Assembly (NCBI GenBank): GCA_037892935.1
Contig: JAYXKI010000013.1
Span: forward strand, 1,302,001-1,366,000
Direction: 5' to 3'
DNA length: 64,000 bases
From: Phlebopus portentosus
Taxonomy: Eukaryota; Basidiomycota; Agaricomycetes; Boletales; Boletinellaceae
Each line of letters opens with the position of its first letter. The stretch's first letter is position 1. The notes under the pieces were generated by a model. That model did not search any database and was not told the DNA's origin. It saw only the letters and a list, made by a program, of their open reading frames with translations. The position numbers and the translations under genes are program-made. Positions 39,640 to 50,791 of this stretch are shown one piece after another.

Positions 39640-42600
39640 ATGTCGGGATGACTGGTCAGTTCTCTAAAGGACTCCTTTCATTGGACTCATTAAAATATAA
39701 TCATCCTGTTGTACAATACCAAGATGCAAATATCAGTGACAGTTTCACCCTTTGAAAAATCCTCACCGACGTGCTGCCAGATAAATCTGAAGATGACAAT
39801 GATGACCTCAAAGTCTATAAAGATTTGTTTGTCAGAAGAGCAGATGCGCAAGCAGGCAAATTGAGAGAGAAAGAGCAGATTCAAACTGCTGTAAAAATGA
39901 GGTTGTGGTGGAAGAACCTTACCGTGAGAACATTATTGCTTAGGCGAATGATACCGAAGCAGTGTGGGATGTGGTTGGCAGATGCATGGCTGAGGTATGG
40001 CGTGAAGGCATTGAAGATGCAGAGCAGTTTGTCAGGAGGGCAGGTGGTAAAGAATTAGATGCTTTCGTCAGTATTGTACATCCTAAGGTCGCTAGAGATG
40101 ATGAGGTTGATCTGTCAAACCCTGGACTTGAGGACGAACACTTCATTGATGCTCATGCTTTAATTGACTCAGGATGCACTAGCTCCTGCATCAATGAAGG
40201 CTTCGTTAAGCGATACGGGTTCCCGACTCAAAGATATATCCAACCTAGACCAGTCTTCAATGCTGATGGTACTAGCAACAAAGGCAGACTAATCAAGGAG
40301 TATGTCGTAGTATGAATATTCTTTGGTAAACATGAAGAAGAGATCCGATTGGCGGTCACGTCTCTAGCATCAAGTAACATCTTCCTCGGTCATGACTGGT
40401 TACAGAAACATAACCTAGAGATCAACTGGAAGGTTAGATCCATCAAGTTTACATGTTGTCCAGATGAATGCAATTTGATGTTGTCGAAAGAAGAGATAGA
40501 TGATGAGTATGTGAGGAATGTGAGGATGAAGAAAGCGGCAAAGTGGCCGCCTTACCTGGAAGAATACGCTGACATCTTTAGTGAGGAATCGTTCAAACAT
40601 TTACCAAATCACCAAATGTGGGACCACGCTATTGACCTGAAACCAGACTTCAAACCCAGCAACTGCAAGGTTTATCCATTGTCGCCAAAAGAACAAGAAG
40701 CGATGAGGGAGTTCATTGAGGAAAACCTAGCGTCAGGATGCATCCGACAGTCAAAATCTCCAATGGCATCACCATTCTTTTTTATTAAGAAAGAAGATGG
40801 GAGCTTGCGAGCAATCCAAGACTATTGAAAGCTCAACGAAGGGACGGTCAAGAACAAGTACCCATTGCCGCTGATAAATGAGCTCATCGACAAAGTCAAG
40901 GATGTGAAGTACATCACAAAGCTCGACGTTCATTGGGGCTACTACAACATCCGGATTCGTGAAGGAGACAAGTGGAAGGCAGTGTTCAGGATGAATTTAG
41001 GCTTGTTTGAACCCACGGTCATGTTCTTCGGTTTGTGTAATGCCCCTGCAACATTCCAAGGCTTCATGAATGACATCTTTCAGGAACTGATTCATGAGGG
41101 TATCACCATCATTTACCTCGATGACATTCTCATCTTCTTGAACAATCTAGAGGAACATTGTAAGCGCACCAAATGAGTCTTTGAGATCCTTCATCAAAAT
41201 GGACTTTTCCTAAAGCCACAGAAGTGCGAGTTCGAAGTCGATACAGTCAAGTACCTTGGGCACATCATCAGCAATGGCGAAGTTCGAATGGATCCCAAGA
41301 AGATAGCAGCGGTACAGGACTGGCCAGTTCCAAAGAATGTTCATAAACTGCAACAATTCCTGGGACTAGGAAATTAGTTGCGACGTTTTGTTAAGGATTA
41401 CAGTTTGGTTGTCAAACCTTTGACTATGCTGACAGGTAAGGTGGAATAGAAGTGGAGTGAAGTGGAACAAGCAGCATTCGAGGAATTGAAGTGTCGTTTA
41501 AGTAGTCCTCCCATGTTAGCAATACCCAACAACGAGGACCCTTTCCGTGTGGAAGCAGATGCATCGGACTTTGCAACTGGTGGAGTACTTCTCCAGAAAC
41601 AAGACAGCAAATGGAAGGTGATTGCTTATCAGCTATCGGCATTCCTAGAGGCAGAGCAAAACTACGAGATTTACAATAAGGAAATGCTTGCCATCATTCA
41701 AGCCCTAAAGGAATGGCGACAATATCTCCAGGGAGCTAACCAACCTTTTGAGGTATGGATGGACCACACTAATCTAATGTACTTCCAGTCGCCACAGAAG
41801 CTAAATCATCAACAAGCTCATTGGCAACTTGATTTAGCTGAATTCGATTTCACGCTAGTCCATAAGCCTGGAAAGACATTGGGAAAGGCCGATCTGTTAT
41901 CATGTCGAGCAGATTACAACAAGGGCGAGTACGATAACGAGAATGTGACTTTCGTCAAGAAAGAATGGCTGGTCAGAGAAACAGTTCAGACATCCAGAGA
42001 TGTTCTTGTCAACAAGGTCAGGGAGGCACAAGGATGGGAAGGCAAAGAGGAACAACCGAAGGTAGTTGAGTGGAGAGGAGAAGTGTGGAAGATGGGTAGG
42101 TGGCTATATGTACCAACAAGCGTCAGAGAAATTGTCATGAAGGAACACCATAACTCGACCCTGACAGGACATCCAGGAGTGATAAAGACAATCCAGCTGA
42201 TAGCACGAAGGTACTGGTGGCCAAAGATGAGTGCAGACATGCGGGTGTATGTGCAGAGGTGTGATTGTTGTCAGCGGACGAAGGCTCTGAGGACAACAAG
42301 AGCAAAGGTTTTGCACCCTAATGGGGTGCTGGAGGCGCCATGGCAGATTGTCACAGTCGACCTAATCAGAGAGTTGCCAGAATCGAATGGGTTCAATGCA
42401 ATCTGTGCGGTAGTGGATCACTTTAGCAAACAAATCCATGTGATTCCGACGACGACGAAGTTAACAGCTGAAGGTATGGCTAGGATCTACAGGGACCACA
42501 TCTTCTGATTACACGGATTACCACAGAAGATCATTCACGACCGAGGAGTGCAATTCAATGCAAAGATGATGAAGGAGTTGTATTAGCTCCTCTACATTGA

Positions 42601-43504
42601 AGGTAACCCATCGACAGTGTATCACCCCCAGATGGACAGACAAACAGAGAGGGTCAACCAAGAACTCGAACAATATCTCTGCTTGTACGTCAATCATCAA
42701 CAATCAGACTGGGCGGACTGGCTCGCACTTGTGGAATTTGCATACAACAACCATGAGCACTCAGCGACAAAACTGTCTCCTTTCTTCATCAACACCAGAA
42801 TGCATCCCTTGGACTTTATGGGGGTCGGGATGGCATCATCAAACCTGTCAGCAGAAGAATTTGCCAAGCATGTCAAAGAGGTGCATGAACTCGCCCAAGG
42901 TAACCTAACCCAAGCAAATGAAGACATGAAGTGCTTCTACGACCGTCATGCTGGGAAGTCCATTAACTACAAGGCAGGGCAGAAAGTCTTCTTAGACAGA
43001 CAAAATATCAAGATGATCCAACCAATGAAGAAGATGGATGATAAGTAGTTCAGTCCCTTCGAGGTGGTGGAAAAGGTTGGCGCAAGCGCATACAGACTCA
43101 AACTACCAAAGACCTGGAAGAAGGTCCATCCAGTCTTCAACGAGATCTTGCTCAAACCAGCTGTCCAACCATCCTTCGAATCTCAGAAGAAGCCACCTCC
43201 ACCGCTGCCAGTGATCATTGATGAGCAGGAAGAGTACGAGGTTGAAGAAATACTCGACTCACGTCTACATCAAGGCAAGCTCCAATTCTTAGTCAAGTAG
43301 GTTGGATATGAGGAAGCGACATGGCAGCCGGAGTCCGATGTCAAAGATAATACACAGGAGTCAATTCAAGAGTTCTATCACAAACATCCTGGAGCTCCAA
43401 GGAAGTTAACAATACCTCGACAAAGTCTGCAAGCGCTGTACAAATTCACGATGTCAGAAGGTCTATGTGGTTGGTCAGGACGCCCAACCTTGAAGGGGGG
43501 GTGA
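39622..43504 (+). pseudogene. pol: T6 Pol pseudogene
   Basis: Protease ([12 protein letters not shown]), RT (YLDD retained near 41118), RNase H, integrase and chromodomain recognisable in order, with stops near 40315, 40828, 41176, 41374, 42508 and 43048. Strong CpG loss: a 26-nt RNase H stretch reads NHQQAHWQL where T2 has NRRQARWRL, each Arg changed by a CpG transition. Confidence 0.92.
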
Positions 43505-44103
43505 TGTAAGGACTTGAACATTTTTCCTTTTCTTTTCTTACATCATCATTCATTTTTTTTAATATTCTTTTTCTTTTCTTTTATTTTTCTTATGTGCTTA
43601 CTCATCCATTCGCTGGAACATTCCACAATGTTCTATCATGCTCACTAATCATCGCATTCCTTTGTCATGCAACTTCCTATTAGAGTAGACCTTTTCCACA
43701 CTCGAAGTCTATATAAGTAGATAGCTTGACTCTTTTGTTTCCTTGTCTTTCTATCACAGGGGGCAGAATTACGTTTCTGGGCCGCTTATATAGGAAACAG
43801 AATTGGAAAGCTCGCCTCTGATTGGCTGGATGCCAGTTCCGGATCAAATTTTTCAGGTTCGGAAATAGGGTTTCGCCCCTTGTGTATTCTACTTACCTTC
43901 ACTTAGACATAGGTATCTACTCTTGTATTAATAGCTTATTGAAATTCTACTTACCTTCACTTCGACATAGCATTCAACAGTCTGGACTTAAGCCTTGTCT
44001 TAGCTGTCTTGACCTGAGTGATGTGTTTGGGATTATCTCATCTACACTTGTTTGTTGTTGTATTGGCCTGCCTTGACTCAGCCCCTGAGCCATCTGCCTA
44101 ACA
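43505..44103 (+). repeat. 3' LTR of T6, containing a MITE
   Basis: 599 bp, of which 130 bp plus a 3-bp duplication are a later insertion; without it the length (466) matches the 5' LTR. Confidence 0.92.
43755..43884. mobile_element. 130-bp MITE-like insertion with terminal inverted repeats
   Basis: Begins CACAGGGGGC and ends GCCCCTTGTG (inverted repeat with one mismatch), flanked by TAT at 43752-43754 and 43885-43887. Compared with other LTR copies it interrupts GTCTTTCTATT, the inferred RNA 5' end. A 3-bp duplication and CAC ends point to a CACTA-like or PIF-type DNA transposon; the autonomous partner is not in the window. Confidence 0.75.
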
Positions 44104-45487
44104 AAGTCTAAGTTCATCCTGAAAGCTGCTTTCCATTCATCACCCTCACAAATCTGAATGTTGTAGTATCCCCAGTGAACATCAAGCTTTGTGATGTATC
44201 TTGCATCCTTGACCTTATCGATGAGCTCATTTATCAATAGCAACAGGTACTTGTTCTTGACCATTCCTTCATTGAGCTTTTGGTAGTCTTGGATTGCTCG
44301 CAAGCTCCCATCCTCTTTCTTAATAAAGAAGAAAGGTGATGCCATTGGAGATTTCGACTGTCGGATATATCCTGATGCTAGATTCTCCTCAATGAACTCT
44401 TTCATCACCTCTTGTTCCTTTAGCGATAACGGATAAACCTTGCAGTCACTGGGTCTGAAGTCCAGTTTCAAGTCGATAGCGTGGTCCCACATTTGATAGT
44501 TTGGTAAACATTTGAACGATTCCTCACTAAAGATGTCAGCATATTCTTCCAGGTAAGGTGGCCACTTTGCCACTTCCTTCATCCTCACATTCCTGATATA
44601 CTCATCATCTATCTCTTCTTTCGACAACATCGAATCGCATTCATCTGGACAACGTGTGAACTTGATGGATCCAATCTTCCAGTTGATCTCTGGGTTATGT
44701 TTCTGTAACCAATCATGGCTGAGGAAAATGTTACTTGATGCCAAAGATGTAACCGCCAATTGGATCTCTTCTTCATGCTTGCCAAAGAACATCCATACTA
44801 CAACGTATTCCTTGATTAGTCCGCCTTCATTGCTGGTACCATCAGCATTGAAGACTGGTCTAGGTCAGATATATCTTTGAGTCAGGAACCCGTATTGCTT
44901 AACAAAACCTTTGTTGATGCAGGAGCCAGTGCATCCTGAGTCAATTAAAGCATGAGTGTCAATGAAGTGTTTGTCCTCGAGTCCAGGATTTGACAGATCA
45001 ACTTCATTGTCTCCAGCAACCTTAGGATGTACGATACTGACAAAAGCATCCAATTCTTTACCACCTGCCCTCCTGACAAACTGCTCTATATCCTCTATAC
45101 CTTCGCGCCATACCTTAGCTGCGCATCTGCCAACCACATCCCACACTGCTTCGGTAACATTTGCCCAAGCAACAATATTCTCACGATAAGGTGCTTCCAC
45201 CACAACCTCATTTATTATAGCGGTTTGAAGCCGCTCTTCCACTCTCAACTGGCCTACTTGTGCATCTGCTCTTCTGACAAACAAATCTTTATAGACTTCG
45301 AAGTCGTTGTTGTCATCTTTAGATTCGTCTGGCAGCACGTCGGTGAGGATTTTTCAAAGGGTGAAACTGTCACTGATATTTGCATCTTGGTATTGTACAA
45401 CAGGACAATTATATTTTAATAGGTCCAACAAAAAGAGTCCTTTAGGAGACTGACTAGTCGTTCCGACGTCTACGCCTGGTCTTCTGG
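44104..45487 (-). pseudogene. pol: T4 Pol remnant: linker, protease and RT start
   Basis: Two open stretches (44865-45338 and up to 44792) hold the linker, protease ([12 protein letters not shown]), [19 protein letters not shown] and the RT start ([15 protein letters not shown]). Stops and frameshifts lie near 44865 and 45350. It joins the T4 fragments at 37216 and 26098 across T6 and T5. Confidence 0.9.
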
Positions 45488-45604
45488 AAAACCCTCACCT
45501 TCCACTAGTTCTTCCAGCTCAGTAGGCACTGCTTGCACGTCGACCTCATCAACCTCTTCAAAAGAGGATTCCTTCACTTGGCTGAGCTCTTCAAAGAGTG
45601 CTTT
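45484..45604 (-). pseudogene. gag: T4 Gag, last 40 codons
   Basis: Acidic Gag C-terminus ([11 protein letters not shown]) with slippery GGGTTTT at 45494-45488, cut at 45604 by the T7 LTR. The rest of this gag does not reappear anywhere to the right. Confidence 0.85.
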
Positions 45605-46067
45605 TGTTAGGCGGCGAGACTAATGGGCATCGATCTCGAGGCGGCCAACACAACAACAAACAACTGGCTAACGCGAGCTGCCGGGCTATACGCACGCTAT
45701 GTCGAAGTGAGGGTAAGTAGAATTCAATAAACTATTAATACAAGAGTAGATACCTATGTCGAAGTGAGGGTAAGTAGAATAGAAAGACAAGGAAACAAAT
45801 GAGTCAAACTATCTACTTATATAGACTTCGAGCCTGGGAAAGGTCTACTCTAATAAGGAGTCACATGATAAGAGAGTGGAGTGATTAGTGAGCGTCATAG
45901 TCGGAAGGAGCGGATTTAGTCATGGCTGATGACTGAAGATGAATAAGCCACGACAGAGAGAATGGAATTAGTAAATGAGGATTAGTAATGTAAAAGAAAG
46001 GTGAAATAAAATAAAATAAAGCGAAAGATGATATGAGAAAATAAAAGAAAATATTCGAGTCCTTACA
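45605..46067 (-). repeat. Left (3') LTR of T7, divergent U3
   Basis: 463 bp, TGTTAGGCGGCGAG to CCTTACA. The U5 half matches T1, but from about 45895 to 46050 the U3 sequence is unlike any other T LTR here. Confidence 0.9.
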
Positions 46068-46832
46068 TCACCCCCCTCTCAAGGTTGGGCGTCCCGACCA
46101 ACCACATAATCCTTCTGACGACGTGAACCTATACAGTGTTCGCATGCTTTGTCGAGGTATTGTTAACTTTTGTGGAGCTCCAGGATGTTTGTGATAGAAT
46201 TCTTGAATTGATTCCTGTGCATTATCCTTGACGTCGGATTCCGGCTGCCATGTCGCTTCCTCATATCCAACCCACTTGACCAAGAATTGGAGCTTTCCTC
46301 GATGTAGATGTGAGTCGAGTATTTCTTCAACCTCGTACTCTTCCTGTTCGTCAATGATCACTGGTGGAGGTGGAGGTGGCTTCTTCTGTGATTCGAAAAA
46401 CGGTTGAACAGCCGGTTTGAGCAGGATCTCGTTAAAGACGGGATGAACGTGTTTCCATGTCTTTGGGATCTTTAGCTTATACATGCTCGCGCCCACCTTT
46501 TCCATTACCTCGAATGGGCCAAACCATTTGTCGTCCATCTTCTTCGTCGGTCGGATCGTCTTAATGTTTTGACCATCCAAGAAGACCTTTTGTCCCATCT
46601 CATATACTACTGACTTTCTGGCATGACGATCGTAAAAGCGCTTCATGTCTTCATTGGCCTGGGTCAGATTGGCCTGAGCGAGTTCGTGTATTCCCTTGAC
46701 ATGTTTAGCAAACTCTTCTGCCGATAGATTGGACGAAGTCGTTTCAACACCCGTAAAGCCTGAAGGGTGTTGTCCCGTGTTGACGAAGAAGGGTGATAGT
46801 TTGGTCGCCAAATGTTTGCGATTGTTGTGCGC
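46068..46832 (-). pseudogene. pol: T7 Pol, C-terminal fragment: integrase end and chromodomain
   Basis: Intact frame from NNRKHLATKLSPFF through the GPF/Y region (KWFGPFEVMEKVGASMYKL) to the chromodomain (EEYEVEEILDSHLHRG, LVKWVGYEEATWQPES) and stop. Cut at 46832 by F; codons upstream of that in the open frame come from the F LTR and are not genuine. Confidence 0.92.
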
Positions 46833-48174
46833 TGTAAGAAGCATCGACACGCTAGGTCCGAGATCGCGCACGTGACACGTGTTCCGCGGTGATCCGCATC
46901 GTAACAGCGGAACTCGGTGCGGATCGATTCGATTCGAAGTGGAACGGACTACTGTAGCCTCTCGCACTCGACCGCTGCGTAGGAAGAACCTTCGGACGCT
47001 CGAGCCACCCAGTCGAAAACTTACAAAGGCTGACTTAGCTAGCTCGTCTTACTAAACCCAGGCACGAGAGGTAAATTGAAGGATCCGCAATCGGCCCCCG
47101 ACACCTCCCAAGTTTCGACCCGACGCGACGCACTCCGGCTTTTCCCCTTTTTGAGTCCCATATGCGTTCATATTTTGTTTTGTTCCTTATGATTCTTATG
47201 CTCATTATTCCGTGTGCGCTCACATTTCGTATTATGCTCTATGGTCATTATCTCGCCACCTTCCAGATATGCTCACCTCGTACTTTGTTCCCGTGTGTTC
47301 CCTTATGATTTTCACTTCCGATTTCCTTTCGTTATGCTCCCTGACGCTCCGATGGCTCAGGTTCGGACAAAGTTATAAATAGGCGAGCAACTTGTAGTAG
47401 GAGCCCAGTTTTAGCCCGGAGAGTTTTAGCAGAAAACAGTTTAGCTCGGGCTTGAACCCACTTTAGCTACAGTCGAGACCAATTCGACTCTTCCTGTACT
47501 CTCCTCGACTCTATCTCCCACAAATACACGATAGTTCTGTCTCATACGCCTCGAGTCTCCTGCTCTGCAGTCGTACCCGAGCCCAGTGTGATCAGTTCAA
47601 CCCGTGTTGAAGTCGGAGACCCTCATCTCTCCTCCCTACGCCCCTACGCGAGGTCTCACTTGAGTCCCTTGCGTATCGCTTCGTTCCGCGTCGTATCGCT
47701 CCGTTTCGCTTCGTAACCCACCGAAACCCGTCGTAACTCGTCGTAACCCGTTATATCGTGTCGGATCCTCGAAAGGATCACCTTCGAATCGTCAGCGCTT
47801 AGGGGAAGTCCTTCTCTAAGCTTCGTCTCATCGTCTTCCGCCTTCAGGGTTCGAATCCATCGAGGGATTACCTGTGAGGACATCGATTACCTTCGCACCG
47901 CCACCGCCGATCCCCCCTTGCTTCGACTTCTCCCGCCTTGCTTCTTCACCTATCTCCTTTAATCCAATCCCCCCTCGCATACATCCAGCCGCCTTCAATC
48001 CCATTTCTCCTCCATCCCTTCCGGAACTGCTCCGGAACCCAGATCGACGCATCAGCCCTTCTCTAGTTTTCCCCCCAAAGATCACCCTTCTCTTTCCCAC
48101 TCGTTTTAATCTTACCGAACAGCCCCCAAGAACTGTGACACTCCTCAGCTATCAGACAGTGCACAGGAGTTTCA
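46833..48174 (+). repeat. 5' LTR of F
   Basis: TGTAAGAAGC to GAGTTTCA. TATA box TATAAATA at 47374-47381. A stretch of short GTCGTAAC/TCGCTTCG-like repeats occupies about 47665-47765. Confidence 0.96.
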
Positions 48175-48175
48175 A

Positions 48176-50779
48176 GTGGAGCCCACGGCGAGGGGGGAAA
48201 TTCACTGTTCGTCCAAAACGAGTAACCAAACTCCAGGTAGTACTCGGACTACCCGAAGCCAATCAGCCCGTATCCCCGTAGTTCACCAAGCCTTACCCCA
48301 AGTCACACCTCGGACACCTAGGCAGAGGGCAAGCGCTAGAAGCACCACAGCATCGTCGCTAAGTTCTTCAGTAATTCAACCTTCACCTCTGACCGAGTCC
48401 AGTACCCTACCATCGTTCGAGCCGTCGGCCGAATCGTCTCCTTTTAGTTTCCAAGAAACCGATCTACCTACCGAATTCTCCGAGCAAGAATCCTCGTCGC
48501 CTGAGGATATCACTGTTCGACTCGATTACCCAGACCCCGCTAGGCTCAGACAGCCTCAAACCTCCAATCAAGCGATCCAAGTCGATCCGCTTGCGCAACA
48601 GTCGCAACCAAGCGGATTAACTCTCGCTCACCACCTCCAAGGACTGGGAAGTAACCTGCAGATCCTTAACCAACTTCAGACCAATTATCAGCAGTTGCAG
48701 CGTATATCGAACCAGATGGCTGCAGTTAGACCACCTCTTCGAGGTGACAAGAGAGCACCAGTATTCGACGGTTCCGATCCGAAGGAACTGTTCCGCTTCT
48801 TCGACGACGTGGATGCGATCGCAATAGATTCCAACTGGGATGCGTCGACTACCATCAGACGTGGGTACCTGTACTATGCGAAGACTGACGTTGCAGAAGT
48901 ATGGGAGACCCTCCCCGAAGTTTCTGCCGCCCCTGCGAGTGTCGGAGATTTCAAAACGGCCGTCAAGAAGCTTTATCCAAGTTTGGCAGACGGCAAGAGA
49001 TACTCTAGGGGCGAATTGGAGCAGTTCATCGCCGAATGGGCCGAAAAAGGTATTCACACCAGAGATGAATTCGGCACTTATCATCGCGAGTTCCTACGCA
49101 GAGCCAGGTATCTAGTTGCCAGCAACAAACTTACCGAGAACGACTCGAAATTCGCGTTTCTTCGAGGCATTTCTGGCCAGACTAGGAAGGATATCCTGCA
49201 AAGGCTCGAAATCAAGGACCCGGACCACGAGAGGGGCGACCCCTACGACATCGAGAAAGTAGCAAACGCAGCTATGTACATTCTTTCGGGATCCGCAGTC
49301 GATCAGATCGGATCCGACCCGATGAGCGGCGGAACGAGCGCAACGATGAGCGCGTCGTCGGGAGGACATGGAATGACCGTCAAGAAGGAAGAAACGGACT
49401 TGAGTAAAGTTTGGGAAACGCTGAAGGGTTTTCAGGTAACACTGGAATCGCTCACTAGAGGCCAGGGCCCTCGAATCGCAACAGGTCCGCAACCGGCCCC
49501 ATTGGCTCGCACGCCCGGATGTGCGTTCTGCAGCGATCCCGGCCACTTTATAAGGTCGTGCCCGAAGGTACTCGAGTATATCCAGGCCGGAAAGTGTCTA
49601 CGTGACTCGAACGGACGAGTAGTCATGCCAAACGGAGCCTTCGTATCAAGTAGGGTTTCGGGCCGGAACCTGATGGAGCGAATTGACAACTTGCTAAAGC
49701 CGAACCCGTCACATCCAGTCAACATCATCGAAGTCGCCGAGCACCCGGGAACCCCGGCCGAGCCGATAGCATCAGCTATGCTCCAGGAAATCGGCGAGGA
49801 TCAGACAGAAGAGACCGATTACGAAGTAGAACGTTTAGAAATCTTGCTCAACGAGGCAAAGAAGAAAGCGGCGACTGGTAAAAGGCAGAAGTTCGACGGA
49901 GTAGTCATTCCGACAAAAGTGGGACCGCCGGGAAGAGGGGCTTCGAAGGCGCAGCAGTCGCCACCCCCTATTCCTAAGTCCCCGGCGGTTTCACGTTCGT
50001 CACCGCAGCGGGATGATATTAGAAAACCCTCGAACCCCCAACCCCAATACCGCTACGTAGTCCCCGTTGAAGATTCTAACGCTGTCTCTAACGTGCTCAC
50101 TCGGACGCTCGACACGAGCATTACGCTTAGCCAAAGGGAACTGTTATCGATCGCCCCCGAACTACGAAAGCAACTAAAGGAACTCACTACCGCAAAGAGA
50201 TATAACGCTGCCGATGTGAATCTCGTCGAATCGCCGAGTTACGCCATGCAACTGTGCGGAACCGCATCGCAACAAACTGAGGACTCGATTCTGTCCATCG
50301 GAACGTCGGGAGTGACCGCGGAAGCAACTCTCCCCCTTCGTACGATTACAGCCGTAGTGGAGGACGCGATGGAAGTGGAGTGCGTACTCGATCAAGGCGC
50401 AGCAGTGTGTCTGATTAGGGAAGACGTTTGGGAAAAACTTCAAGTGCCCCTATCACCGGACCAGAGCACGACCATCGAGATGGCGGACACAGCGAAGTCG
50501 GCCACCGTAGGACTAATCCCGAACGCCAAGTTTACGATAGCCGGGATTGATCTTTCCCTGCAAGTGCATGTCGTTTGTCAGGCGCCGTTTCAGGCGCTAC
50601 TCGGACGACCCTTCTTCGCAGTAACCGAATGCGAAACCAAGGATTATACCTCGGGAGACCAGCATATAACGCTATCAGACCCCAACGACAGGAATCGACA
50701 TAGCAAAGTCGCGACTGGAATTCGGAACGTGTTGCGCAACGTTGCGCAACAGGGTTTTCAGCAGACGTCGAGGAACTGA
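48176..50779 (+). CDS. gag: F Gag-protease
   Basis: 867 codons counted from a GTG. The first ATG is at 48716 (687 residues), and the 180 codons before it are Ser/Pro-rich with no ATG, so the true start is open. Gag core around residues 200-320 (KRAPVFDGSDPKELFRFFDD, REFLRRARYLVASNKLTEND), zinc knuckle CAFCSDPGHFIRSC near 448, then a linker and a retropepsin-like domain from about 710: VLDQGAAVCLI near 737 and ALLGRPFF. The protease triad is D-Q-G, not the usual D-S/T-G. Unlike the T family, protease is encoded with Gag. The stop at 50777 lies 19 nt past a slippery heptamer. Confidence 0.88.
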   Translation: MEPTARGEIHCSSKTSNQTPGSTRTTRSQSARIPVVHQALPQVTPRTPRQRASARSTTASSLSSSVIQPSPLTESSTLPSFEPSAESSPFSFQETDLPTEFSEQESSSPEDITVRLDYPDPARLRQPQTSNQAIQVDPLAQQSQPSGLTLAHHLQGLGSNLQILNQLQTNYQQLQRISNQMAAVRPPLRGDKRAPVFDGSDPKELFRFFDDVDAIAIDSNWDASTTIRRGYLYYAKTDVAEVWETLPEVSAAPASVGDFKTAVKKLYPSLADGKRYSRGELEQFIAEWAEKGIHTRDEFGTYHREFLRRARYLVASNKLTENDSKFAFLRGISGQTRKDILQRLEIKDPDHERGDPYDIEKVANAAMYILSGSAVDQIGSDPMSGGTSATMSASSGGHGMTVKKEETDLSKVWETLKGFQVTLESLTRGQGPRIATGPQPAPLARTPGCAFCSDPGHFIRSCPKVLEYIQAGKCLRDSNGRVVMPNGAFVSSRVSGRNLMERIDNLLKPNPSHPVNIIEVAEHPGTPAEPIASAMLQEIGEDQTEETDYEVERLEILLNEAKKKAATGKRQKFDGVVIPTKVGPPGRGASKAQQSPPPIPKSPAVSRSSPQRDDIRKPSNPQPQYRYVVPVEDSNAVSNVLTRTLDTSITLSQRELLSIAPELRKQLKELTTAKRYNAADVNLVESPSYAMQLCGTASQQTEDSILSIGTSGVTAEATLPLRTITAVVEDAMEVECVLDQGAAVCLIREDVWEKLQVPLSPDQSTTIEMADTAKSATVGLIPNAKFTIAGIDLSLQVHVVCQAPFQALLGRPFFAVTECETKDYTSGDQHITLSDPNDRNRHSKVATGIRNVLRNVAQQGFQQTSRN
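48177..48190 (+). promoter_or_regulatory. Candidate tRNA-type PBS of F
   Basis: TGGAGCCCACGGCG begins two bases after the LTR, as expected for a tRNA 3'-end complement. The primer tRNA is not identified; the implied discriminator base is U. No complement occurs near the inferred RNA 5' end. Confidence 0.4.
50731..50750 (+). repeat. Tandem palindrome upstream of the F frameshift site
   Basis: Two adjacent copies of the perfect palindrome GTTGCGCAAC, ending one base before the slippery heptamer. Confidence 0.85.
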
Positions 50780-50791
50780 TACTAAGACGTC
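50752..50791 (+). promoter_or_regulatory. -1 frameshift signal of F: GGGTTTT plus downstream hairpin
   Basis: Heptamer G GGT TTT in gag frame (50752-50758). Slipping -1 gives TCA GCA GAC, open through the gag TGA into the RT ORF. Five bases later GACGTC (50764-50769) can pair with GACGTC (50786-50791), extended by flanking G-C pairs, a plausible stimulatory stem-loop. Confidence 0.65.

Larger units (their letters stand above)
37307..44103 (+). mobile_element. T6: T-family element inserted in T4 pol
   Basis: LTRs 37307-37771 and 43505-44103; TSD AAGCC (37302-37306) against AAGTC (44104-44108), one transition apart. Plus strand, heavily decayed. The insertion lies 91 bp of T4 sequence away from T5. 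Confidence 0.93.
25615..45604 (-). mobile_element. T4: old T-family element broken by T5 and T6, 5' end lost
   Basis: 3' LTR at 25615-26076, then decayed pol at 26100-28513, 37216-37306 and 44104-45487, and the last 40 codons of gag to 45604, where the LTR of T7 begins. The remainder of gag and the 5' LTR are absent from the window, so no TSD can be checked (left flank CTTAA). Confidence 0.9.

Noticed and set aside
46828..46832. 5-bp TSD for F
   Set aside because: Only GCGC (4 bp) is shared at both ends; a fifth base does not match (TGCGC against GCGCA).
47665..47765. Short GTCGTAAC-like repeats as a CRISPR array or satellite
   Set aside because: Units are degenerate, about 10 bp, without spacers, and confined to the F LTR.
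46833..48300. Self-priming in element F
   Set aside because: I looked for a complement of the sequence after the F LTR near its TATA-proximal region and found none; a tRNA-type PBS fits better.
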